A DNA stretch of 64,000 nt from contig BATO01000016.1 of assembly GCA_000474255.1 (NCBI GenBank), positions 34,329-98,328 of the forward strand. Reading direction: 5' to 3'. Origin of the DNA: Aquipseudomonas alcaligenes MRY13-0052 (GTDB taxonomy: Bacteria > Pseudomonadota > Gammaproteobacteria > Pseudomonadales > Pseudomonadaceae). A program made the position numbers and the translations under genes. Positions 25,988 to 37,827 of the stretch are shown piece after piece; the first letter of the stretch is position 1, and the number at the start of each line of letters is the position of its first letter. The notes below the pieces were generated by a model that saw only the letters and a list, made by a program, of their open reading frames with translations, searched no databases and was not told where the DNA came from.

Positions 25988-27808
25988 TCACTCGATCTCG
26001 ATCAGGACCTCGCCCGGGTTGACCCGGTCGCCCTTGGCGATGTGGATGGCCTTGACGGTGCCGGCGATGGGCGCCTGCACTTCGGTTTCCATCTTCATGG
26101 CTTCGGTGATCAGCACGGCCTGGCCGGCCTTGACGCTGTCGCCTTCCTTGACCAGTACATCGACGATGTTGCCCGGCATGGTGGTGCTGACGTCGCCCGG
26201 CGCACTGGCGTGCTTGCGCTTGCTGCTGCTGCCGGCGACGAAGTCGTTGAGCGGCTCGAACACCACTTCTTCCGGCATGCCGTCGATGGACAGGTAGAAG
26301 TGGCGCTTGCCGTCGGTCTTCACGCCGACGCCGGTGATGTCCACGCGGTAGCTCTCGCCGTGCACGTCGACCACGAACTCGGTGGGCACGCCTTCGCCGC
26401 CGACCGGGGCCGCACCCTGGCCGTTGGGGATGGGCAGCAGCTCCTCGGGCTTGAGGGTGCCGGCTTCACGCTCCTCGAGGAACTTGCGCCCGATGTCGGG
26501 GAACATGGCGAAGGTGAGGACGTCTTCCTCGCTCTTGGCCAGGGCGCCGATTTCCTTGCGCAGCTTGTCCAGCTCGGGCTTGAGCAGGTCGGCCGGGCGC
26601 ACGTCGATGACGTCTTCGTTGCCGATGGCCTGGCGGCGCAGCTCTTCGTTGATCTGGCCCGGGGCCTTGCCGTAGCGGCCTTGCAGGTAGAGCTTCACCT
26701 CGTTGGTGATGGTCTTGTAGCGCTCGCCGGCGAGGACGTTGAAAAACGCCTGGGTGCCGACGATCTGCGAGGTCGGGGTGACCAGGGGCGGGAAGCCGAG
26801 GTCGGCGCGCACGCGCGGGATCTCTTCCAGCACCTCGCCCATGCGGTTGAGGGCGCCCTGCTCCTTGAGCTGGTTGGCGAGGTTGGAAATCATCCCGCCC
26901 GGCACCTGGTTGACCTGCACGCGGGTGTCGACGCCGGTGAACTCGCTTTCGAACTGGTGGTACTTCTTGCGCACGGCGTGGAAGTACATGCCGATCTCCT
27001 GGATCAGCTCCAGATCCAGGCCGGTGTCGTAGGGCGTGTTGCGCAGGGCCGCGACCATGGATTCGGTGCCCGGGTGGCTGGTGCCCCAGGCCATGCTGGA
27101 GATGGCGGTGTCGATGCGGTCGGCGCCGTTCTCGATGGCCTTGAGCTGGCACATGCTGGCGACGCCGGCGGTGTCGTGGGAGTGGATCACCACGTCCAGC
27201 GGCAGGGCATCCTTCAGCGCCTTGACCAGCTCGCCGGTGGCGTAGGGGGTCAGCAGGCCGGCCATGTCCTTGATGGCGATGGAGTCGACGCCCATGGCGG
27301 CCATGGCCTTGCCCTGGGCCACGAAGGCATCGATGGTGTGCACCGGGCTGGTGGTGTAGGCGATGGTGCCCTGGGCATGCTTGCCGGCGGCCTTCACCGC
27401 CTCGATGGAGACGCGCAGGTTACGCACGTCGTTCATGGCGTCGAAGATGCGGAACACGTCGATGCCGTTGACCGCCGCCTTGGCCACGAAGGCCTTGACC
27501 ACGTCGTCGCTGTAGTGGCGGTAGCCCAGCAGGTTCTGCCCGCGCAGGAGCATCTGCAGGCGGGTGTTGGGCAGCGCGGCCTTGAGCTTGCGCAGGCGCT
27601 CCCACGGGTCTTCCTTGAGGAAGCGCACGCAGGCGTCGAAGGTGGCGCCGCCCCAGACTTCCAGCGACCAGTAGCCGACCTTGTCCAGCTTGTCGCAGAT
27701 GGGAAGCATGTCTTCCAGGCGCATGCGGGTGGCCAGCAGGGACTGGTGCGCGTCACGCAGGATGGTGTCGGTGACGCTGATCTTCTTGGTTTCGAGGGTC
27801 TTGCTCAT
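25988..27808 (-). CDS. pycB: Pyruvate carboxylase subunit B / oxaloacetate decarboxylase alpha-like (carboxyltransferase + biotin carrier)
   Basis: A 606-residue protein that transfers the carboxyl group from biotin to pyruvate, making oxaloacetate. The carboxyltransferase domain (about residues 10-280) begins ISVTDTILRDAHQSLLATRM, the metal and pyruvate site region. A central conserved carboxylase domain follows. The C-terminus is a biotinyl domain with the biotin lysine in ITEAMKMETEVQAPIAG. It is co-transcribed with subunit A, which starts upstream with a 16-bp gap. The start at 27808 was preferred to a nearby ATG at 27817 that abuts the ribosome site. Confidence 0.95.
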   Translation of the reverse strand: MSKTLETKKISVTDTILRDAHQSLLATRMRLEDMLPICDKLDKVGYWSLEVWGGATFDACVRFLKEDPWERLRKLKAALPNTRLQMLLRGQNLLGYRHYSDDVVKAFVAKAAVNGIDVFRIFDAMNDVRNLRVSIEAVKAAGKHAQGTIAYTTSPVHTIDAFVAQGKAMAAMGVDSIAIKDMAGLLTPYATGELVKALKDALPLDVVIHSHDTAGVASMCQLKAIENGADRIDTAISSMAWGTSHPGTESMVAALRNTPYDTGLDLELIQEIGMYFHAVRKKYHQFESEFTGVDTRVQVNQVPGGMISNLANQLKEQGALNRMGEVLEEIPRVRADLGFPPLVTPTSQIVGTQAFFNVLAGERYKTITNEVKLYLQGRYGKAPGQINEELRRQAIGNEDVIDVRPADLLKPELDKLRKEIGALAKSEEDVLTFAMFPDIGRKFLEEREAGTLKPEELLPIPNGQGAAPVGGEGVPTEFVVDVHGESYRVDITGVGVKTDGKRHFYLSIDGMPEEVVFEPLNDFVAGSSSKRKHASAPGDVSTTMPGNIVDVLVKEGDSVKAGQAVLITEAMKMETEVQAPIAGTVKAIHIAKGDRVNPGEVLIEIE

Positions 27809-27824
27809 GTTCTGCATCCTTCCC

Positions 27825-29240
<1,416 letters not shown>

Positions 29241-29338
29241 GAGCGTTCCCTCGACCAAGTGAGCAGGCGAACGGCAAGCCGTTCGGCGAGTGACCGCCGG
29301 TGCTGTAGCGGTGCGTGATTAACCTACGCCCAGCCCTG

Positions 29339-29371
29339 GGATAACCCAAATCAATAATTATTGGGGTATCC
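29339..29371. promoter_or_regulatory. Palindromic site between pycA and its LysR gene
   Basis: GGATAACCC (29339-29347) and GGGGTATCC (29363-29371) form a near-perfect inverted repeat around an AT-rich core. The last ten bases of that core (29353-29362) are the perfect palindrome AATAATTATT. The size and AT-rich centre fit a LysR recognition site. It sits 56 bp from the LysR start, just before a TTATAG -10 candidate (29384-29389). Binding by PycR is inference. Confidence 0.6.
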
Positions 29372-29426
29372 ATTAGGAAAGCCTTATAGTCGCCGCCGCG
29401 ACCCCACGTTTTCGAGGCCCTACCCT

Positions 29427-30389
29427 ATGCGCAAGACCCTGCTGCGCATGACGCTGCGCCAGCTCCAGGTGTTCCGTGCCGTGTTCGAGACCCGCTCCTA
29501 CAGCCGAGCGGCGGAGGAGATGGCATTGACCCAACCGGCCGTCAGTCTGCAGATCCGCCAGCTCGAAGAACTGGTAGGCCAGCCGCTGTTCGAGTACGTG
29601 GGCAAGAAGCTCTACCAGACCGACGCGGCCGAGGCGCTGTACGTAGCCAGCAGCGACATCTTCCAGCGCCTGGCCAGCCTCGACATGCAGCTTTCGGATC
29701 TGCAGGGCTCGCTGCAGGGCCAGCTCAACCTGGCGGTGGAATCCAGCGCCAAGTACTTCGTGCCGCACCTGTTCGCCGCCTTCAAGCAGCAGCATCCGGA
29801 CGTCAGCCTGCACCTGGCGGTGGTCAACCGCGCCCAGGTGATCAAGCGCCTGGCGGACAACCGCGACGACCTGGTGATCATGTCCCTGGTGCCCCAGGAC
29901 ATGGCCCTGGAATTCCTGCCCTTCCTCAACAACCCGATCATCGCCGTGGCGCCACCGGACCACCCGCTGTGCCACGCGCGCAGCCTGACGCTGAAGGACC
30001 TGGAGCCCTTCCCGTTGCTGATCCGCGAGGCGGGCTCGGGCACCCGCAAGGCCTGCGAGGAATATTTCCAGCAGAAGCGCGCGCACTTCGCCCAGACCCA
30101 GGAAGTCGCCTCCCTGGATGCCCTGCGCGAATGCGTGGTGGCCGGCCTCGGTCTGGGGCTGCTGCCCCGCCATGCGGTCAGCCTGGAGCTGGCCACCGGC
30201 GTATTGCGCGAGCTGCCGGTGGAGGAGCTGCCGCTCTACCGCAGTTGGTGCGTGGTCCACGCCAAGGGCAAGCGGCTGTCACCGGTCGCCCAGGCGCTGA
30301 TGGCCTTTATCCGCGAAGAACGCGCCCAGATCAGCACGCTTTCCCAGCGGTTCGACGGCGCTCTGCCGTTGACGACAACAGGTAGTTGA
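29427..30389 (+). CDS. pycR: LysR-type regulator of pyruvate carboxylase (PycR-like)
   Basis: A 320-residue LysR regulator. The N-terminal winged helix-turn-helix (MTLRQLQVFRAVFETRSYSRAAEEMALTQPAVSLQIRQLEELVG) is followed by the effector domain, with ESSAKYFVPHLFAAFKQQHPDVSLHL and REAGSGTRKACEEYF. It resembles CbbR/CysB-like family members and the P. aeruginosa PycR in position and sequence type. The start at 29427 gives MRKTLLRMTL, and the internal MTLRQLQVF is an alternative. Its 3' end overlaps a convergent small gene by 59 bp. Confidence 0.9.
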   Translation: MRKTLLRMTLRQLQVFRAVFETRSYSRAAEEMALTQPAVSLQIRQLEELVGQPLFEYVGKKLYQTDAAEALYVASSDIFQRLASLDMQLSDLQGSLQGQLNLAVESSAKYFVPHLFAAFKQQHPDVSLHLAVVNRAQVIKRLADNRDDLVIMSLVPQDMALEFLPFLNNPIIAVAPPDHPLCHARSLTLKDLEPFPLLIREAGSGTRKACEEYFQQKRAHFAQTQEVASLDALRECVVAGLGLGLLPRHAVSLELATGVLRELPVEELPLYRSWCVVHAKGKRLSPVAQALMAFIREERAQISTLSQRFDGALPLTTTGS

Positions 30390-30555
30390 TCGCGATCAGG
30401 TCGGGATAGTCGTTCAGCTCCGCCAGCAAGCGGCGCTGTTCGGCGCGGTCCTCGATGGCCCGGCGGAACTGCATCCGGCGCTGGTCTTCGAGCTTGCGCC
30501 GGGTCTTGCTGTCGATGGCCGGCTCGTCAAAACGCTGTGCATGGTGTCGAGGCAT
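30331..30555 (-). CDS. Small basic hypothetical protein
   Basis: A 74-residue arginine-rich protein (MPRHHAQRFDEPAIDSKTRR..., then QRRMQFRRAIEDRAEQRRLLAELNDYPDLIAINYLL). The pattern predicts one long amphipathic helix. I recall similar small unannotated proteins in Pseudomonas but know no function. GGGAGA lies 8 bp upstream of the ATG at 30555. The last 59 bp overlap the convergent pycR gene, which is unusual for this otherwise well-spaced region, so the 3' part is under double coding constraint. Confidence 0.6.
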   Translation of the reverse strand: MPRHHAQRFDEPAIDSKTRRKLEDQRRMQFRRAIEDRAEQRRLLAELNDYPDLIAINYLLSSTAERRRTAGKAC

Positions 30556-30667
30556 GTCAGGTCTCCCAGGACGAAGTGCGGGAGCACCAGCATCGGCCAG
30601 CGGCGTGACGCTTTGACGGCAGGCGGGTGACGCTGCGGTGACCGTCTTGCGACAGCCACTGGCACCT

Positions 30668-31953
30668 TCAAAACAACGCGTCGAGCAGGCGGTACCAGGC
30701 GATCCCCGCGCCCAGGTAGAGACGCTGCAGGCCGTGCAGAGGGATGCGCCGCAACGGCGTGATCGGGAAGGGGAAATCCCCGCCCTGCCCCGCCAGGCGC
30801 GCCGCCATGTGCCGCCCCAGGCTGGTGGCCAGGGCGATGCCGCGACCGTTGTAGCCCAGCAGCATGGACAGCCCCGGCGCCGGCTCGTGGACATGGGGCA
30901 GGAAGTCCTGGGTCAGCGCCACGCGCCCGCTCCAGCGGTATTCGATGGGCACCCCGGCGAGCTGCGGGAACAGCCCGGTGAGCGAGCGCTCCAGGTGCGC
31001 CCAGTCGCTGGCCTGGCGCGGCTCGGGGAAGGGACCGCGCCCACCCAGCAGCAGGCGGCCCTGGGCGTCCTGCTTGAAGTACAGCAACAGGCGCCGCGCA
31101 TCCGAGCAGACCTCGCCCCCCGGCAGCACGCTATGGCGCAGGTGCGCGGGCAGCGGCTGGGTGGCGACGATGAAGCTGTTGGCGGCGATCAGCGTCTGGC
31201 GCAGGCCGGGCCAGAGATCATCGGTGTAGCCGTTGCCGGCCAGCAGCACACGCTCGGCCCGCACCTGGGCACCGCCGGCTGTGGATAACACCCAGCCGCC
31301 CTCCTCGCGGCGCAGGCCGGTGACCCGGCTGTGACCATGGACCTTCGCACCGCGCTCGACAGCCGCACGCGCCAGCCCACGGGCGTAGCTCATGGGCTGG
31401 ACGCTGCCGGCGCGCGGGTCGACCCAGCCGCCGAGGTAATTGACGCTGCCGATGCGCCGGGCCACGGCCGGCTTGTCCAGCAGCTCCACCTCGACGCCGC
31501 GCGCACGCCATTGCCCGGCGCGCTGCTCCAGGCCACGCATGGCCACAGGAGACGCGGCCGGTTGGATCCAGCCCTTGCGGGTGGCGTCGCAGTCGATGCC
31601 GAGCCGCTCGATCAGCGCGAACACCTCGTCAGCGGCGCCACCGGCGGCGGCGATCATCGCCTCGCCACGGGCCGCGCCGAACTTGGCGATCAGTTGCTCG
31701 GGGTCGAACTTGAGCCCGGGGATCACCTGCCCGCCGTTGCGCCCGGAAGCGCCCCAGCCGGGTTCGCCGGCATCCAGCACGCAGACGCGTACGCCCGCTT
31801 CGGCCAGGTGCAGGGCGGTGACCAGCCCGGTGTAGCCGGCGCCGACGATGGCGACGTCGGCCTGGGTGCTCTCGCTCAAGGGCGGGGTGGCGACAGCGGG
31901 TTTCGCGGTGGCCGCCCAGAGCGAGGACGGCAGGGTAGGCACCAGGGGCGCGT

Positions 31954-31957
<4 letters not shown>
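30668..31957 (-). CDS. FAD-dependent amine oxidoreductase (DAO family, PuuB/PauB-like)
   Basis: A 429-residue FAD enzyme of the D-amino-acid oxidase fold. The dinucleotide motif is DVAIVGAGYTGLVTALHLAEAG (residues 34-55), followed by GASGRNGGQVIPGLKF, a hallmark of the gamma-glutamylputrescine oxidase branch. GYNGRGIALATSLG near the C-terminus contacts FAD. It probably oxidises an amine or N-substituted amino acid imported by the adjacent ABC transporter. Its ATG overlaps the ATPase stop by 4 bp, so translation is coupled. An exact DnaA-box nonamer lies inside at 31280-31288. Confidence 0.9.
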
Positions 31958-32693
<736 letters not shown>

Positions 32694-32697
<4 letters not shown>

Positions 32698-33350
32698 GGC
32701 TTGCTCCTCTTGCCGATTCGCGCTTCCAGCCGACGCAGGCCGTAGGACAGCGGCAGGCTCAGCGCCAGGTAGAGCAGCGCCACCAGGGTGTAGACGGTCA
32801 TGTTCTCGAAGGTCGAGGAGGCGATCAGCTGGCCGGCACGGGTCATCTCGGCCACCGTGATGGTGGAGACCAGCGAGGAGTCCTTGAGCATCATCACCAG
32901 GGTGTTGCCATAGGGCGGCAGGGCGATGCGGAAGGCCTGGGGCAGCACCACCCGGCGCATCACCATGGCGCCGCGCATGCCGAGGGATTCCGCCGCCTCG
33001 ATCTGCCCCTGGTGGATGGCCTGGATGCCGGCGCGGAAGTTCTCCGCCTGGTACGCCGAGTAGGCGATGCCGAGGCCGATGACGCCGGCCTGGAAGGCAG
33101 TGAGCTGGATGCCGAAGTCCGGCAGCACGAAGTAGATGTAGAAGAGCTGCACGATGATTGGCAGGCCGCGGATGACGTTGACGACGCCGATGGCGAACAG
33201 CGAGATGGCGCGGACCTTCGACACCATCATCAGGGCGAAGACCAAGCCGATCACGGAGCTGAGCAGGAAGGACCCGGCCGTGACCTGCACGGTGACCACC
33301 GCCCCTTTCAGCAGAATGGGGAGGAAGTCCAGAGCGTTCTGGAGAAACAT
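32694..33350 (-). CDS. Polar amino acid ABC transporter permease
   Basis: A 218-residue HisM/GlnP-type inner-membrane permease with five or six helices. The EAA loop reads QIEAAESLGMRGAMVMRRVVLPQAFRIALPPYGN (about residues 116-149), the docking site for the ATPase. It forms the membrane part of an importer whose substrate is not clear. It overlaps the ATPase gene by 4 bp and starts 61 bp after the binding-protein gene stop. Confidence 0.94.
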
Positions 33351-33411
33351 GGAGGCTACCCGTGGATGGGTTCAGGGAAAGGCCCGCCACGCCGGCGGGC
33401 CGCGAGCGCAG

Positions 33412-34170
33412 TCAGTCGAGCTTCCACTTCGCGATGATGCGGTCCAGCGAGCCATCGGCCTTGATCGCGGCAATGCCGGTGTTGACCCGTTCCAGGGTCG
33501 CGGCATCGCCCTTGCGCACGATCAGGCAGACATCGCCCATGATCACCGGCTGGTAGCCCTGCACCAGGCGCACCTTGTCCTGGGTGCCCTGGGCCAGTTG
33601 ATAAGCGAGGATCGGGCGGTCGGCGAAGCCGGCCTTGATCCGCCCCAGGGCCAGGTCGCGCATCAGGTCGGCGATGGAGTCGTAGCCGCGCACCTCCTTG
33701 AAGATGCCGCGCTTGTTCAGCTCGTCGATGAACACGGTGCCGACCTGGGCGCCGACCACCTCGCCCTCGAGGTCGTCCATGCGGGTATAGGCGGTGGCGT
33801 CGTCGGCGCGGACGATCAGCCCCTCGCCGTAGCTGAACACCGGGTCGGAGTACTGCACCACCTTCTCCCGCGCGGGGGTGCGCAGCATGGCGGCGGAGAT
33901 GATGTCGATCTTGTTCGCCGTCAGCGAAGGGATCAGCGCGGCGAAGGTGGTCTGCTGGATCTCCACCTCGAAGCCGCCGGCCTTGGCCACCGCCTGGGCG
34001 GCATCGACCATCATCCCCTGGATGCTCTGGCTCTTGACGTCGAGGAAGGTGAAAGGCACGCCGGTGGCGGTGGCGCCGACCCGGTAGCTCTCGGCACTGG
34101 CGGCGAAGGACGTGGCGAGGCCGGCGACGAGGGCGCAGGCGCAGGTGAGGGCACGAAGGCGAGGATGCAT
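33412..34170 (-). CDS. ABC transporter substrate-binding protein (amino acid/amine type)
   Basis: A 252-residue periplasmic binding protein (family 3) with a signal peptide MHPRLRALTCACALVAGLATSFAASA. The mature part begins ESYRVGATATGVPFTFLD. It has IDIISAAMLRTPAREKVVQYSDPVF in lobe 1, QVGTVFIDELNKRG in lobe 2 and a C-terminal IKADGSLDRIIAKWKLD. The ligand pocket lacks the classic arginine-containing TxxR pattern in an obvious place, apart from MLRTPAR. Together with an amine-oxidase partner this suggests an amine or opine-like compound. First gene of the operon. Confidence 0.9.
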   Translation of the reverse strand: MHPRLRALTCACALVAGLATSFAASAESYRVGATATGVPFTFLDVKSQSIQGMMVDAAQAVAKAGGFEVEIQQTTFAALIPSLTANKIDIISAAMLRTPAREKVVQYSDPVFSYGEGLIVRADDATAYTRMDDLEGEVVGAQVGTVFIDELNKRGIFKEVRGYDSIADLMRDLALGRIKAGFADRPILAYQLAQGTQDKVRLVQGYQPVIMGDVCLIVRKGDAATLERVNTGIAAIKADGSLDRIIAKWKLD

Positions 34171-34296
34171 GGCAAGTCTCCCATTGGACGCTGTTTATTA
34201 TCGTTGTGCGCTATGGATAGCCCCTTCTGAATCGGCAGGGGGCGTTTTACCGAATATAAACAATTTACAAAAATCGTAAAGAGATTTATAAATATC

Positions 34297-34310
34297 GAAT
34301 ATCGATATTC
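34297..34310. promoter_or_regulatory. Palindromic operator candidate between ABC operon and IclR gene
   Basis: GAATATCGATATTC is a perfect 14-bp palindrome in an AT-rich gap (34241-34312), 34 bp upstream of the IclR start. The related direct half ATATCGA also occurs just before it (34293-34299). The site is well placed for IclR-type control of itself and the divergent transporter operon. The assignment is inference. Confidence 0.55.
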
Positions 34311-34343
34311 AAAGCAGCAGAAAACCCGCTGAAAGGACGCGAC

Positions 34344-35120
34344 ATGAGCGATAACAACACCTCACTGTTCAACCAGTCGCTGGAGAAAGGCCTGGCCGTG
34401 CTGCGTGCCTTCAACGCCCGGCAGCGCACCATGAACCTGGCCGAAGTGGCCGAGGCGGCGGGCATCAACAAGAGCTCGGCGCAGCGCATGATCCACACCC
34501 TCGAAGAGCTGGGCTACGTGCGCAAGCACCCGCAGACCAAGCGCTTCCAGCTCACGCCCCGGGTGATGGAGATCGGCTACAACTACCTGGCCGCCGACAC
34601 CCTGGTGGACGTGGCCAACCCCTTCCTCGCCGAACTGGCGCAGATCACCGGGGAAACCACCAACCTCACCGAGCCCGACGGCCTGGAGATGGTCTACGTG
34701 GCGCGCTTCGTGGCGCCCAAGTTCATCCCTATCCACATGCCCATCGGCAGCCGCATCCCCATGTACTGCACCGGCTCCGGCCGCGCCTACCTGAGCGCCC
34801 TGGCCGACGACGAGGTGCATGCGGCACTGGCGGCGAGCGAACTGAAGCGCCACACCCAGCAGACCCTGACCGGCCCGGAGGAAATCTTCGCGCAGATCGA
34901 GGCGACCCGGCGCAAGGGCTATGCGATCAACAACGAGGAGCTGTTCCTCGGCGACATGACCATCGCCGCGCCCATCGTCGGTAGCCAGGGGCAGCCGGTG
35001 GCCGCCGTGCACGTGGTGGCACCGACCAGCCGCTGGAGCCTGGAGGAAGCGGAACGCAAGCTGGCGCCTGCGGTGATCGAGTGCGCGCGGGCGATCCGCA
35101 CCTCGATCAGGACCCTCTGA
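34344..35120 (+). CDS. IclR-family transcriptional regulator
   Basis: A 258-residue IclR protein. The winged helix-turn-helix spans about residues 8-70 (SLEKGLAVLRAFNARQRTMN, then EAAGINKSSAQRMIHTLEELGYV). The effector domain spans about 85-255, including GSRIPMYCTGSGRAYLSAL, the conserved linker to the ligand pocket, and GYAINNEELFLGDMTIAAPI. It probably controls the divergent ABC/FAD oxidase operon. A GAAAGGA ribosome site precedes the ATG at 34344. The upstream gap is unusually AT-rich for this window. Confidence 0.93.
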   Translation: MSDNNTSLFNQSLEKGLAVLRAFNARQRTMNLAEVAEAAGINKSSAQRMIHTLEELGYVRKHPQTKRFQLTPRVMEIGYNYLAADTLVDVANPFLAELAQITGETTNLTEPDGLEMVYVARFVAPKFIPIHMPIGSRIPMYCTGSGRAYLSALADDEVHAALAASELKRHTQQTLTGPEEIFAQIEATRRKGYAINNEELFLGDMTIAAPIVGSQGQPVAAVHVVAPTSRWSLEEAERKLAPAVIECARAIRTSIRTL

Positions 35121-35153
35121 GCGCCGCCTGGCGCTCGGGGCGGGGGAGGTCGA

Positions 35154-36020
35154 TCAGTCTTCCATCACCTTGATCGACTTGGGCGACAGACGCAGGCTGC
35201 GCAAGCTGCGCTTCACGCTCTTGAGGTGGTTGACCAGGGTCGGGCCACGGGCCATGGCGACGCCCATCGCCAGCACGTCGATCACCACCAGGTGGGCGAT
35301 GCGCGAGGTCAGCGGGGTGTAGATCTCGGTGTCTTCCTGCACGTCGATGGCCAGGTTCACCGTGGCCAGGTCCGCCAGCGGCGTCTGGCTCGGGCACAGG
35401 GTGATCAGCGTGGCACCGGCCTCGCGCACCAGGTTGGCGGTGATCAGCAGGTCCTTGGAGCGGCCGGACTGGGAAATGCAGATGGCCACGTCCGACGGCT
35501 TCAGCGTCACCGCCGACATCGCCTGCATGTGCGGGTCGGAATAGGCGGCGGCGGTGAGCAGCAGGCGGAAGAACTTGTGCTGGGCATCGGCGGCCACCGC
35601 GCCGGAGGCACCGAAGCCGTAGAACTCCACGCGCTGGGCCTGGGCGCAGGCGGCGATGGCGCGCTGCAGGGCCTGGGGGTCGAGCTTCTCGCGCACGTCC
35701 ATCAGGGTGTGCAGCGTGGTGTCGAAGATCTTCAGGCTGAAGTCGGCGACCGAATCATCCTCGTGGATCGCGAACTGGCCGAAGCTGGCACCGGCGGCCA
35801 GGCTCTGCGCCAGCTTGAGCTTGAGATCCTGGAAGCCGCCGCAACCGATGGCGCGACAGAAGCGCACGATGGTGGGCTCGCTGACCCCGACGCTCTGCGC
35901 CAGGTCGGCCATGGAGCTGTGCATGACTGCGGCGGGATCGAGCAGGACGTGGTCGGCGACTTTCAGTTCCGACTTGCGCAGCAGGTGGCGCGACTGGGCG
36001 ATGTGTTGCAGCAGATTCAC
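35154..36020 (-). CDS. RpiR-family regulator, HexR-like
   Basis: A 288-residue RpiR regulator. The N-terminal helix-turn-helix (residues 1-77, with MADLAQSVGVSEPTIVRFCRAIGCGGFQDLKLKLAQSLAAG) and the C-terminal SIS sugar-phosphate domain (about 120-250, GFGASGAVAADAQHKFFR and ICISQSGRSKDLL) match HexR, the 2-keto-3-deoxy-6-phosphogluconate-responsive repressor of glucose genes. P. aeruginosa has a separate hexR elsewhere and a paralogue at this position, so this may be the paralogue. It is divergent from zwf with a perfect HexR-type operator between them. Confidence 0.9.
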   Translation of the reverse strand: MNLLQHIAQSRHLLRKSELKVADHVLLDPAAVMHSSMADLAQSVGVSEPTIVRFCRAIGCGGFQDLKLKLAQSLAAGASFGQFAIHEDDSVADFSLKIFDTTLHTLMDVREKLDPQALQRAIAACAQAQRVEFYGFGASGAVAADAQHKFFRLLLTAAAYSDPHMQAMSAVTLKPSDVAICISQSGRSKDLLITANLVREAGATLITLCPSQTPLADLATVNLAIDVQEDTEIYTPLTSRIAHLVVIDVLAMGVAMARGPTLVNHLKSVKRSLRSLRLSPKSIKVMED

Positions 36021-36117
36021 TGGGCAGGCTCTTCGAAGTGGGGGATACGCCCAAAGGCTCGATCAACTCGGGGTGGCAACTCGGTTATGATCGACGGCCG
36101 TCGGGCTGTAGTGACCT

Positions 36118-36132
36118 TGTAGTTATACTACA
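36118..36132 (+). promoter_or_regulatory. HexR-type operator overlapping the zwf promoter
   Basis: TGTAGTTATACTACA is a perfect palindrome of the HexR type (TGTAGT-N3-ACTACA). It contains the -10-like hexamer TATACT at 36124-36129, so bound repressor would block initiation. It lies 44 bp upstream of the zwf start and 98 bp from the regulator start. A lone half-site CTGTAGT is at 36106-36112. Confidence 0.85.
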
Positions 36133-36175
36133 TGACCCGCTTTTCCGCTCAGCTAAACCACGCAGGAGTGCACCC

Positions 36176-37615
<1,440 letters not shown>

Positions 37616-37670
37616 AACCCCCTGCCCCGCCGATCGCGAATGAATTCCACAAAAAAGCCGAACCGCTGCG

Positions 37671-37754
37671 TGGATGGACGTCGCTCTTTACGTCCACCGG
37701 CGGTGTCGCCTGGTACTCCGCAACGGTGGACCGGTGAAGCGGGGTCCACCCTAC
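37671..37754. repeat. Palindromic intergenic repeat, family B variant
   Basis: Arms GGACGT/ACGTCC and GGTGGACC/GGTCCACC lie in an 84-bp stretch ending CCACCCTAC, just after zwf. It is related to the copies at 20532 and 25048. Confidence 0.65.
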
Positions 37755-37827
37755 ACATCCGCATCAACTAAGCCCCGTAGGTTGGCGCCGAGCGCAGCGA
37801 GGCCCAACGCAGCGACGCCCGTCCCTT

